Part shown: in pieces, positions 1 through 7,823 of the stretch
Layout of the letters: each line of letters starts with the position of its first letter
Position numbering within the stretch: the stretch's first letter is position 1
Source of the DNA: Leptolyngbya sp. SIO4C1
GTDB lineage: Bacteria > Cyanobacteriota > Cyanobacteriia > Phormidesmidales > Phormidesmidaceae
Reading direction: 5' to 3'
DNA length: 15,138 bases
NCBI GenBank assembly: GCA_010671975.1
Contig: JAAHIA010000072.1
Span: forward strand, 1 to 15,138
Notes under the pieces: model-generated
The model's database searches: none
The model's input: the letters and a program-made list of their open reading frames with translations, nothing else
What the model was told of the DNA's origin: nothing
Translations under genes and position numbers: made by a program

Positions 1-720
1 TGCTGGGTTAGCTCCAGGCAGCGTACTGTTGGGGGGCACGACAGCTAGGCCATCGATCTCTTCGGTGCCAGCGGGAAACGCGCCTAGGGCAACGTCGCTG
101 ACGCTGCTGATGCCGGTTACCTGGTTGGCCGCATTGGTTGCCAGGTTAATCGTCACTAGGCGATTGTTCTGCGAAGAGTTGGGATTATCAACACTGACGC
201 CGATAATGCGGTTGCCGATTTGCCCAGTCGCGTCTTGATCAAAGTCAATCGCATCAAAATCGTCAAATTGGCCCACAGTGCCAATGCTGACAAAGTTGCC
301 GGTAGTTGGCCCTACGATGCCGAGTTCGACGTCAGGGCCAATGTCGTTGGCCGCAAATAGCTGGTTCGTGACCACGCGAGAGGTAGCCGCTTCAATATCG
401 AGCACGGCCGATCCGTCCGGCCGCGTAATCGGCCCAATCGTCACCACGTTACCGGTTACCAAATCCAGCTGAACCAGCGTATCCTGAGTAGCCCCCCCGC
501 TCGGATCGCCGTTGGTCCCTCCGTTGTCGGCGATGGCATAGCAGGCCTGCTCAACCGCCAGTGCCGGTGGCTGATAGCCCAGAAACATCAGCAGCACCGA
601 GCTACCCGCTAGGTAGCGGCGACAGTTGCGCCTCAAAGCAGCGCTAAATTTGCGCAGCGGCGCAGCGGCGGCAGTTTGCCGAGGCTGTGCGGTCGTAGAA
701 CGAGTCGTTAGTTTACGCAT
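1..720 (-). CDS. Exported protein, N-terminal part (runs off the window edge)
   Basis: An open frame of 240 codons starts at ATG 720-718 and continues past base 1 with no stop. Residues 1-35 are basic, a hydrophobic stretch follows (about 37-49), and a likely signal peptidase I site (ALA/V) lies at 55/56, so the product is probably exported. The mature part has two Cys-free, Gly/Asp/Thr-rich repeats with phrases such as LVQLDLVTGNVVTIG, LGIVGPTTGNFVSIGTVG and LVTINLATNAANQVTGI. This resembles the beta-propeller-like repeats of secreted proteins that often also carry DUF11 domains. It is the fourth gene of the minus-strand envelope operon, 72 bases after the OmpA-like gene. No good Shine-Dalgarno sequence precedes the ATG. 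The C-terminal domains and function cannot be seen. Confidence 0.8.
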   Translation of the reverse strand, partial: MRKLTTRSTTAQPRQTAAAAPLRKFSAALRRNCRRYLAGSSVLLMFLGYQPPALAVEQACYAIADNGGTNGDPSGGATQDTLVQLDLVTGNVVTIGPITRPDGSAVLDIEAATSRVVTNQLFAANDIGPDVELGIVGPTTGNFVSIGTVGQFDDFDAIDFDQDATGQIGNRIIGVSVDNPNSSQNNRLVTINLATNAANQVTGISSVSDVALGAFPAGTEEIDGLAVVPPNSTLPGANPA

Positions 721-792
721 CAGAATCAATTACAAGACTCAATTGGATTCATCAAGAGGCAAAGTTTATCAAGCCGCTGAGTCGGCAGCGGT

Positions 793-2859
793 CTACTCTA
801 GCTGCAGATCGGTCTCTGGGTTGACATATTCGATCTCCAGTCCGCGCGTATCTTCAAAGATGATCTCTACTCGGCGATCGCGAGCGTAGTCGATGCGATC
901 AGAGCCGGTCGTCGCGCGCTGGGTTTCACCAAATGAGCGAATGCGCATGCGCTCAGGAGCAATACCTTGCTGCAGCAGATAGTCGCGCGCCGATCGAGCC
1001 CGCCGTTCGCCAAGCGCCTGATTGTAGGCATTGCTGGCACGCGGATCGGTGTGACCTTCTAGCTCAATGACGATGAAAGAATATTCTTGCAGCACGGCTG
1101 CTACCTGATCCAAAATGTCGGCGCTTTCTGCGCTAATAAACGACTGGTCAAGCGCGAAGTGAATCTGGCGCGGCACGCTCAGCTGCAGCGGCTCGGGCGG
1201 CAGCTCGGGCTCAGCCTCAATCGGCACCTGAGCTAAGGCGCAGGTAGCGCTGTAGGCAGCTGGCTGAATCGGCAGCACTTCGCCAATCGAGGCCATCGGC
1301 GAGGGTTCGGAGGTGCCGTAGCGCGGGTCGGTAGCGATCGCGCTAACCCGCGTGCCGCTGGGCACGCCGAGGGTAAAGCTAAACTGCCCGTCTTCGCCCA
1401 CGCTGGTCGTATCGAGCTGTTCATCTAGCGCACCGTAGACCCGCAGCGGATCGTTCACCGTATAGAGCGTGACTTCCGATCCGGGATCAGCGGTGCCGGT
1501 GACGACTGCCTGTTCGCCCTCAAGCGGGAAAACATAAGCGGTCAGCGTCGGTGCATTGATGGCAGCGTTGGCGGTATCTTTGCGACGATTGTACGAATAG
1601 CGCGGTGGATTCGGCCCATCGCCAATCTGATAGTCATAGGGATTGGCGCTGTGATTGTAGGTCAGATCGACGCTGAGCCCGTCAAGTGCGGCGAACTGAT
1701 TGTTGAGAATCAGGTTCTGCTCGCTGCGCGGATAGGCCGCGATCGCAACGCCCGGCCCGGGCTGATAGCCGATAAAGTTGTCAGTGACTTCGTGACCGCT
1801 GCCCATCAGGTAGACGGCCGCCCGACGCAGGCGTCGGCCGTTAAAGCGAATATTGTTGTCATAGATGCGAGCGGCCCCGTCGGGCTTAAACAGATAGACG
1901 CCGCTGCCGTCGCTGCCGCACATCAGGTTGCCAAAAATCTCGGTACCGTCAATGTCGCCATCGAGTCGAATGGCGTCGGGCATACCGGCTAAGCCATTCG
2001 CAATCAGCGTATTTTCGGTGACAACCATCCCCTGAGCGCGCGCGCCGGTAATAATGCCGCTGCCTTCGTGGTACTCAATGCGGTTGCGTCGAATCACTGG
2101 ATCAACGGCATTAAATACTGAGACACCAAAGGCCGACATCTCTTCCCTATCGGGGACCTCGCCAGTCGGCGAAATTCCCAGCCAGCTGTCTTCTACCACC
2201 ACGCCTGCTGGCGCAGCGGCGGCCTCTTGAAAGGCGAGCGCGCTAGCGCTAGGCGCGCCCGGCCCGGCATCAATTGGCGGCGCTAGATGCGTGATAAAAA
2301 TATCGGCCGGCGGCGTTGTTTCCGTCGAGCGGTGACGGCTGGAGAATCCGTAGAGGCTAAGCCCGCGAATGGTGACATCGTCGGCAGTCACCGTCAGTCC
2401 GCGCGGCACCTCAGCCCCCGCAGCCGGGCTAATCGAGACAACCGGCGTCGGCACCGGCTCAATCATCGGCGCGGTGGAGATGCCGCCGTAGCCGGGCTGA
2501 GTGCTGCCATCAATCACCAGTCCTGAGGCCGTTAGCGGCGGCAGCAGGCTCCCCAGCTGAATATTCGTATCGCCCACCAGGTTAAAGCTGATTTGCGAGG
2601 TCCCCGCCGCCGGCGTGACCAGCGCTTTTTCAGCCGGGCTGAGCGCGGCAAACGGTAGGGTACCGTTGACCAGCTCAATTGCCTCGCGCAGGGTGAGGAC
2701 CGCATCTGGCGAAATCGGACCGTCTGCGGCGCTGGTGACGACGGCGCTGTATGACGCCGGCAGCGTCGGTGCATTCTGGGCGAAGGCAGCCAGCGGCAGC
2801 GTAGCGGCTAACCCTGCGATCGCAGCAAATCTAAGCTTAAGAGACTTCTCTAACTTCAC
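793..2859 (-). CDS. CSLREA/beta-helix protein with C-terminal OmpA peptidoglycan-binding domain
   Basis: This 688-residue exported protein has four parts. Residues 1-27 are a signal peptide ending AFA. Residues ~35-125 resemble the CSLREA region seen in secreted beta-helix proteins (LTLREAIELVNG near 55-66, VIDGSTQPGYGG near 115-126). Residues ~130-420 show right-handed beta-helix character with repeated IRRNRI, VTENTLIANG and IYDNNIRFN phrases. Residues ~435-525 look like an Ig-like domain. Residues ~563-670 are an OmpA C-terminal domain (EGHTDPRASNAYNQALGERR, then DRRVEIIF). Asp605 and Arg662/663 match the residues that bind diaminopimelate in this family. The start is GTG at 2859-2857, overlapping the upstream stop as GTGA, which implies translational coupling. 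Inference: the OmpA domain holds the protein to the cell wall while the beta-helix is displayed or binds a partner. The domain calls come from sequence reading only. Confidence 0.87.
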   Translation of the reverse strand: MKLEKSLKLRFAAIAGLAATLPLAAFAQNAPTLPASYSAVVTSAADGPISPDAVLTLREAIELVNGTLPFAALSPAEKALVTPAAGTSQISFNLVGDTNIQLGSLLPPLTASGLVIDGSTQPGYGGISTAPMIEPVPTPVVSISPAAGAEVPRGLTVTADDVTIRGLSLYGFSSRHRSTETTPPADIFITHLAPPIDAGPGAPSASALAFQEAAAAPAGVVVEDSWLGISPTGEVPDREEMSAFGVSVFNAVDPVIRRNRIEYHEGSGIITGARAQGMVVTENTLIANGLAGMPDAIRLDGDIDGTEIFGNLMCGSDGSGVYLFKPDGAARIYDNNIRFNGRRLRRAAVYLMGSGHEVTDNFIGYQPGPGVAIAAYPRSEQNLILNNQFAALDGLSVDLTYNHSANPYDYQIGDGPNPPRYSYNRRKDTANAAINAPTLTAYVFPLEGEQAVVTGTADPGSEVTLYTVNDPLRVYGALDEQLDTTSVGEDGQFSFTLGVPSGTRVSAIATDPRYGTSEPSPMASIGEVLPIQPAAYSATCALAQVPIEAEPELPPEPLQLSVPRQIHFALDQSFISAESADILDQVAAVLQEYSFIVIELEGHTDPRASNAYNQALGERRARSARDYLLQQGIAPERMRIRSFGETQRATTGSDRIDYARDRRVEIIFEDTRGLEIEYVNPETDLQLE

Positions 2860-5800
2860 TCCTCAATCCCCCCTCCAATGGCCTCAGTCGTCGCTTCAGT
2901 GGTTAGCGCGGTTGGCTCAGCTGCACTTGCCTCGATCAGCGATTCTTCCTGCTGAACCGGGGCAACCTCCTGCAGGCCAAACTGATTGAGCAGCTCGTTG
3001 ACCTTGAGCGTGACCGCTAGATACGGACCGCTATCGGAGCGATAGCCGCTGCCAATAAAGGAGCGGTCGTCGGCGCTGCCAAAGCTGTAGCCTACGCCCA
3101 GCCGCAGGTCCGGCGTCATATAGTAGCCGGCCTCAATGGCCCAGCCCCACTCATCGTAGTCAGCAGACGGCTGCGAAATATAGCGCGCCTCGCCCACCAC
3201 GTCCCACCGATAGGCAAATCGGTAGGCTGCCCGCAGCTGCGCTAGATGAATCGTGTTGGTTAGGCCCACGCCCAGCGAATCTAGATCGGCGTTGGTTGAG
3301 CGCAGGGCGTACTTACCGTAAAACTCCCACTGCCAGTTGGGCGCATAAATCGCCTCCGCTGACAGCGTGTGCTCCTCAATCGAGTTAGAGCCGGCCCCCA
3401 GCAGAATTGAATTCGGCGTGCTGCTTGGATTCACCGCATATTCATAGCTCAGCAGCCCGTTGAACTTATCGCTGGCGGGATTACGGTAGGCCAGCCCTAC
3501 CCGCAGGCTGGAGGTATTGGCTAAGCGCCCGGTAATCGTCTGGTTAGCGTAGTTGCCATACTGGAATCGCGCTAGCGTCGTCAGCGCCGGCGATAGCTTA
3601 CCCGCCGCCGAAGCGGTCAGCAGCGTATTGCTACCGTTGTCCGAGTCGCGATGCTCAAACCGGGCGCTAGCCTGAAAGTTAGGATTATCCGTATACTCAA
3701 TGCCGACCGTGTAAGTCGTGCCGTCCACTAGCCCCAGCGCTGCCGCCGTTTGGCCCACCGCGTAGGGCTGCAAAAACTGGGCGCCGCTGCTCAGCAAAGA
3801 CAGGCTGTTGCCAAAGATGCGCTCAACCCCCAAATCAACGTGCAGTCCCGACGATACTACCCAGCGATGATTTAGCCCAATCGCGCCCTGCCCGGTCATG
3901 CCGTTGAAGCCGCCCAGCAGCGAATATCGGCCTGTCAGGGTCGTATGCTCGGCTAGATCGTAGTTGAGCAGCGTATCTAGCGTCGTAATGGCATCGGGTG
4001 TGACATCGTCATCGTGGAAGAAGCGATGCGCGAGCCGCACGGTCAGCTCTGGCATCACATCCCAGTCCAGTCCAAATACCGTCTGTCCCGGATAGACCGG
4101 ATCGTCTTCATCGCTGAGCGTGATATCGGTCTCGGCGCGGAAGGTGAGATTTTCAGCCAGCGGCCAGGCCAAACCAGCCACGAGCTGATCAGAGTTAATG
4201 GTGTCATCAAGAATGCGATCCTTGCGGTTGCGATGCACCCAGTCAACGTTGGCAGTGAGCACGCCCAGCTGCTGCTGCACGCCGGCTCTAATGGTGGTGA
4301 GCGTGTTGTCCACCGACGGGCCAGAAATCAGTCCCAGCCCGGGATTGAACAGAATCTCTGGGTCGGTGATGATGTCGCTGGTTTCACCGCGATTGATCTC
4401 TTGATCGACCTGGAACTGCAGCTGCGTCGAGTCACCCAGATTGGCCCCTAGCTGGCCGCCCCAACGAGTTTGGCCGGGCCGGAAGCTGGTCGATGCGTTG
4501 TTTCTAAAGCCGCTCTCAGCGGTGCGATAGTAGGCAGTTCCTGCAATATCCGGTGTGATTTCGCCGGTCGCTTCAACTCTAAAGGCGCTGCCGTCGCTCT
4601 CACCAAAGCCGTCATCGAGCGAAGAGAAGGCAGCCTCGGCCACGATTCGGCCGGTTTCTCCCAGCGAGACAAGCGCATCAAATCCGTATAGGCTAAAGTC
4701 TCGAGCTCCCTGATCTTCGATCAGTAAGGTAGCGCCAATCCAGCTTGGAGCATCCAAGTCGTAGGAGAAGTTGTACTGCGCTCGCCCGCCAAACAGGCTG
4801 CCGTCTGAGTCATCTCCCTCAACCTGGTAGGTGGCCACAATGCGCCGCACCAGCGCCGGGCCAAACGGGTTAGCATCAACCAGCGTGACCGGCTGATTAA
4901 ACAGAATAGAGCCGCGATCGTAGTCAATCTGATAGTCCGCCCCTCGGCTGAGCCGCACTCGCTCCACCACGGTACCGGGCCGGTTGAGCTCTTCGACCTC
5001 AATGAAAATATCTTCACTGCCGGGTAGAATCAGCCGCCGCGAGAGAAAGTAGAAGCCGCTGGTGCCGTCCGGCGCAATTGTGTCGCGCTGAAACGGACGC
5101 ACGTTGTTAGCGTAGAGCGCCGTCAGCTGCAGCCCGTTACCAAAGGTATAGTTACCCTTAAAGCCGTGCAGCTGTCGGGTGATGGCAGAAAATTCCTGCG
5201 AGAAGCGGGCAAATTCAGCCGTGTCGTAGTCACCCCACATGAAGTAGTCGGGGTCAGCATCAGGAATTAGCGCATCGCGCTGGAAGCGCACATAAAAGCT
5301 GTCGATGGAGGGAGTCAGAAAATCAGTCGTGGAGCTATCGCCATAGACGGGGTAGGCCTGCTCGCAAAACTGCACATCTCGGTAGAGCCGATTGCCGTCG
5401 CAGCGCTCGTTTAGGGCCCGCTCGCTGTTGAATGCTGCCGTCATCAGCCAGTCACCAAAGCTGCCGGTGGCGAACAGCGAAGCATCCAGATCAAACTCGG
5501 TCTCGTCAATCAGGTCGGGGTCTAGAAAGTCTCGGAAGCTGCCCCACAGGTTAGTGCCAGCAGGCCCCAAGCGAAAGTCCACCAAGCCGGTCACCAATGA
5601 GGGGCGCAGCGCGGTGATAAAGCTAATCTGCGTATAGTCCTGCAGCTCAGCCGTTGGCAGCTGAGCGGATTCATTGTCTTCGAGCCCCAGCGCTTCTCTA
5701 GCATCGGCGCTGGCGCGCACAATTACCCGCTGCGCCTCTAAGCTTGAGCGCAGTTCAGCCTCGAACTGACCCTGCCGCGCCAGTACCTGAAAGCCGCCGC

Positions 5801-6359
5801 GATCGATATCGTAATCGGCATCAACAAATTCGCCAGCGCTGCTGGTGAGCGTGACTACCACGTCCTGATTGACTGGGTTGCCAGCAGCATCGGCAATCGT
5901 GCCGACCAGCCGAATCGTTGAGCGATTATCAGCCGCCACGGTCGGTTCTTCAGCCGGCGCAATCCGCAGCGTTAGCTCCTCGCCGAGAATCTCAGCGTCG
6001 CTAGGCAGCGGTGGAAAGGCGCTAGGCACGTCGCGAATGATGGTCTCATCTACGGTGCCTTCTGAGGTGCCCGGCTCAAAGTAGGTCGGCGGGATATTGT
6101 CATCGGTTTCGATCAGACCGTCAACGGCCGATGGCAAATCCAGATTAGGAATGCCTGCTTCGATGGCGGGCTCAGCCGCGTCTGCCGGCTCAAGCTGACT
6201 CAGCTGAGCGTCTTTGGGACTGTCTTTTGCGATCGCATCAGACGGTCGTACCAGCCTAGCCGTGCTGGCCGAGGCAGCAGTCGGCAGAGACAGCAGCGCC
6301 AGCGTACCGGCAACTGTACTAATTAGCTTTAGGTGAGTGATGTTCGAGAACAAACGCAT
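2856..6359 (-). CDS. Large outer-membrane beta-barrel protein with N-terminal Ig-like (Big-type) domain
   Basis: This is a 1167-residue protein. Residues 1-32 are a signal peptide (LALLSLPTAASAS). Residues ~33-145 are acidic and Pro-rich. Residues ~146-226 form an Ig-like/Big-type domain (STIRLVGTIADAAGNPVNQDVVVTLTS begins it). From ~245 to the end come alternating amphipathic strands typical of a large barrel, ending near GPYLAVTLKVNELLNQFG. A conserved-looking block at ~428-490 holds APDGTSGFYFLSRR, ILPGSEDIFIEV and RGADYQIDYDRGSILF, a signature I associate with big bacterial outer-membrane proteins. Two cysteines, Cys320 and Cys332, could form a disulphide. There is no TonB box or plug domain that I can see. 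The start ATG lies two bases after the stop of the DUF11 gene. Inference: a pore, translocator or surface scaffold for the neighbouring exported proteins. The exact family is not identified. Confidence 0.85.
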   Translation of the reverse strand: MRLFSNITHLKLISTVAGTLALLSLPTAASASTARLVRPSDAIAKDSPKDAQLSQLEPADAAEPAIEAGIPNLDLPSAVDGLIETDDNIPPTYFEPGTSEGTVDETIIRDVPSAFPPLPSDAEILGEELTLRIAPAEEPTVAADNRSTIRLVGTIADAAGNPVNQDVVVTLTSSAGEFVDADYDIDRGGFQVLARQGQFEAELRSSLEAQRVIVRASADAREALGLEDNESAQLPTAELQDYTQISFITALRPSLVTGLVDFRLGPAGTNLWGSFRDFLDPDLIDETEFDLDASLFATGSFGDWLMTAAFNSERALNERCDGNRLYRDVQFCEQAYPVYGDSSTTDFLTPSIDSFYVRFQRDALIPDADPDYFMWGDYDTAEFARFSQEFSAITRQLHGFKGNYTFGNGLQLTALYANNVRPFQRDTIAPDGTSGFYFLSRRLILPGSEDIFIEVEELNRPGTVVERVRLSRGADYQIDYDRGSILFNQPVTLVDANPFGPALVRRIVATYQVEGDDSDGSLFGGRAQYNFSYDLDAPSWIGATLLIEDQGARDFSLYGFDALVSLGETGRIVAEAAFSSLDDGFGESDGSAFRVEATGEITPDIAGTAYYRTAESGFRNNASTSFRPGQTRWGGQLGANLGDSTQLQFQVDQEINRGETSDIITDPEILFNPGLGLISGPSVDNTLTTIRAGVQQQLGVLTANVDWVHRNRKDRILDDTINSDQLVAGLAWPLAENLTFRAETDITLSDEDDPVYPGQTVFGLDWDVMPELTVRLAHRFFHDDDVTPDAITTLDTLLNYDLAEHTTLTGRYSLLGGFNGMTGQGAIGLNHRWVVSSGLHVDLGVERIFGNSLSLLSSGAQFLQPYAVGQTAAALGLVDGTTYTVGIEYTDNPNFQASARFEHRDSDNGSNTLLTASAAGKLSPALTTLARFQYGNYANQTITGRLANTSSLRVGLAYRNPASDKFNGLLSYEYAVNPSSTPNSILLGAGSNSIEEHTLSAEAIYAPNWQWEFYGKYALRSTNADLDSLGVGLTNTIHLAQLRAAYRFAYRWDVVGEARYISQPSADYDEWGWAIEAGYYMTPDLRLGVGYSFGSADDRSFIGSGYRSDSGPYLAVTLKVNELLNQFGLQEVAPVQQEESLIEASAAEPTALTTEATTEAIGGGIEE

Positions 6360-6361
6360 GC

Positions 6362-7330
6362 TTAGCTCTCTCCCTCCCCAAACGTGGGTGTGACTGCGAA
6401 ATTCATACGAGCTAAGCCACCGGGCTCAAGCCGCACCAGCCGGGACTGGCTGTTCTCTGAAATACGGTAGAGATTAGGCGCTAAGGTATAGCCCGGCAAA
6501 CTGCTCAGGTCGAGCGCCCCGACGCGATTGCCTGAAACTACGTTGGCCATCGAGAAAAGGCCATCTGGGTCAGTGATGATGCGGTTGCCATCGTCTAGGA
6601 AAATGACGGCATTGGGAACGCCCGGCTCGCCGGTCTGCTGCTCACCGTCAAAGTTCTTATCCACAAAAACTCGCCCGATAATGGTGCCGCAATCTGACAA
6701 GATGCCAGGCCGAATCGCCAGCTCAAAAGCAGCGTCCGCAGTGGGGAATCCAGGCGCTTCGGCCTGTGCCACGTTGCGTCCAGAGCCGCGAATAGCGTCG
6801 GGCGTCAGCGTGGCCGCATAGAAAATATCGAGCGACTCTCCAGCCGGCAGGCTGTCGAACTGCAGCACCAGCTGCGATCCTTCCACCGTGACGCTCGTGG
6901 GCTCACTCGGTACGCCCGTTGCCGACTCTTCAACATACTGAATCCCGCGCGGCAGCAGGTCTCTGACCGTTAGCGGTGCTGCCTCCGTGCCGCTGTTATT
7001 AGTGACTCGCACTCGATAGATGACGACATCGCCAGGTTCAGCTGCGGCCTTATCCGCTGTCTTAGTAATTTCGAGGCTGGCAATCCCCAGAACTACGCCC
7101 GTTTGATATTCAACCGTATTGGAGGGAATAACGCCTGAGCGCGGCCCGCTCGCGGGATCAAACTGGGCTGATGCCGTGTTAGGTACAGCCTGCGCCATCG
7201 ACGGCAGCATCGGTGAGAGCTGATAGTTCAGCAGCAAACTTAACAGCATGCCACAGAAAAAACCGGCCCCTAACTTCATCCAGCGACTGAGCTGACCAGT
7301 GAATTTAAACGGGTTCCAGAGTGTTTTCAT
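6362..7330 (-). CDS. Secreted DUF11 / SdrD_B-like repeat protein
   Basis: A 322-residue protein and the first gene of the envelope operon. A hydrophobic segment at ~17-36 is followed by SMAQA at ~45-49, fitting a signal peptide. Residues ~80-205 match the DUF11 (TIGR01451-like) conserved repeat: LEITKTADKAAAEPGDVVIY, RVTNNSGTEAAPLTVRDLLP and LPAGESLDIFYAATL. Residues ~215-310 look like an SdrD_B/carboxypeptidase-regulatory fold (IIGRVFVDKNFDGEQQTGEP, then FLDDGNRIITDPDGLFSMANV). Both domain types are beta-sandwiches common in cell-surface proteins. Only one Cys (in SDCGT) is present. The ATG at 7330-7328 is preceded by AAAGGT inside an 11-base tandem duplication that also creates a four-codon leader ORF. 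Role inferred: structural or adhesive surface component. No enzyme motif is visible. Confidence 0.86.
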   Translation of the reverse strand: MKTLWNPFKFTGQLSRWMKLGAGFFCGMLLSLLLNYQLSPMLPSMAQAVPNTASAQFDPASGPRSGVIPSNTVEYQTGVVLGIASLEITKTADKAAAEPGDVVIYRVRVTNNSGTEAAPLTVRDLLPRGIQYVEESATGVPSEPTSVTVEGSQLVLQFDSLPAGESLDIFYAATLTPDAIRGSGRNVAQAEAPGFPTADAAFELAIRPGILSDCGTIIGRVFVDKNFDGEQQTGEPGVPNAVIFLDDGNRIITDPDGLFSMANVVSGNRVGALDLSSLPGYTLAPNLYRISENSQSRLVRLEPGGLARMNFAVTPTFGEGES

Positions 7331-7349
7331 GGACCTTTCATGGACCTTT
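7327..7349 (-). promoter_or_regulatory. Duplicated translation start with MKGP mini-ORF before the DUF11 gene
   Basis: The 11-mer AAAGGTCCATG occurs twice in direct tandem (minus strand, 7349-7339 and 7338-7328). Each copy supplies an AAAGG-like ribosome site and an ATG. The upstream ATG opens a four-codon frame (Met-Lys-Gly-Pro-stop) whose TGA overlaps the main ATG as ATGA. The geometry is seen directly in the sequence. That it tunes initiation by re-initiation or competition is inference. Confidence 0.6.
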
Positions 7350-7763
7350 GTGATGGGTCAACCAATGGCTTATGTGCTATTCAGACAAGCGGCAATCTGG
7401 ATGGTTCCAACGATTGCAATAACTCCAAAAAACTTTAGCCAGAGTAAAATTTGCGTAAAAACCCCTATACCAAACGGCAAAATTAGATATTTCTCAGCAG
7501 GATCAGCGAGATATCTGACTTGATTTAAGGATTACTACCGTATGTCTACGGATTATGGGGATTGATTATGACATCGGGTCTATCTGAAATCAATCCCCCG
7601 CTGCAGCTCAGGCGAAAATAAAGCTGTATCGTAAACGACGTCTGCTTCAAATGAAGAAAAATTGATGCTTCAGCAGCCTTGATTTTGCAGGCGTTTATCT
7701 GTTGTATAAATGAAAACCAGCAAATAAATTCATTTCTTAGAACACGTAATCGGCCCTGTTAAG
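7350..7763. other. Intergenic spacer between trpA terminator and envelope operon
   Basis: No gene is visible here. The envelope-operon promoter must lie in this stretch unless trpA transcription reads through, but I see no convincing -35/-10 pair. Structures present: the 11-base inverted repeat at 7557-7598 (listed separately), a direct repeat GATTATG at 7551-7557 and 7564-7570, an imperfect dyad with arms GATAT 7486-7490 and ATATC 7511-7515, and a second weak hairpin just past the trpA terminator (TTTCTT 7733-7738 with AAGAAA 7761-7766, extended by AACA/TGTT). Confidence 0.5.
7557..7598. repeat. Perfect 11-base inverted repeat upstream of the envelope operon
   Basis: GGGGATTGATT at 7557-7567 is the exact reverse complement of AATCAATCCCC at 7588-7598, with a 20-base loop. 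There is no T-run on either side, so it is not a classic terminator. It lies ~230 bases upstream of the first operon gene and could be an mRNA-leader hairpin or an operator. Only the repeat itself is certain. Confidence 0.6.
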
Positions 7764-7821
7764 AAATAAAAACTACGCTATCTCACCGCGCCGCCGTGCT
7801 GAGATTGGCCGCCAGATAGCG
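7764..7821 (-). terminator. Rho-independent terminator of the ndhL-DUF3007-trpA operon
   Basis: Read on the minus strand, an 8-base perfect stem (CGCTATCT 7821-7814 with AGATAGCG 7783-7776) or the alternative ATCTCA/TGAGAT hairpin around a GC-rich loop is followed by TAGTTTTTATTTC. The hairpin begins three bases after the trpA stop codon, as expected for termination of this operon. Confidence 0.72.
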
Positions 7822-7823
7822 CG

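Noticed and set aside
4014..4451. 145-codon plus-strand frame inside the barrel gene
   Set aside because: Antisense shadow of the 1167-residue gene with no motif or ribosome site.
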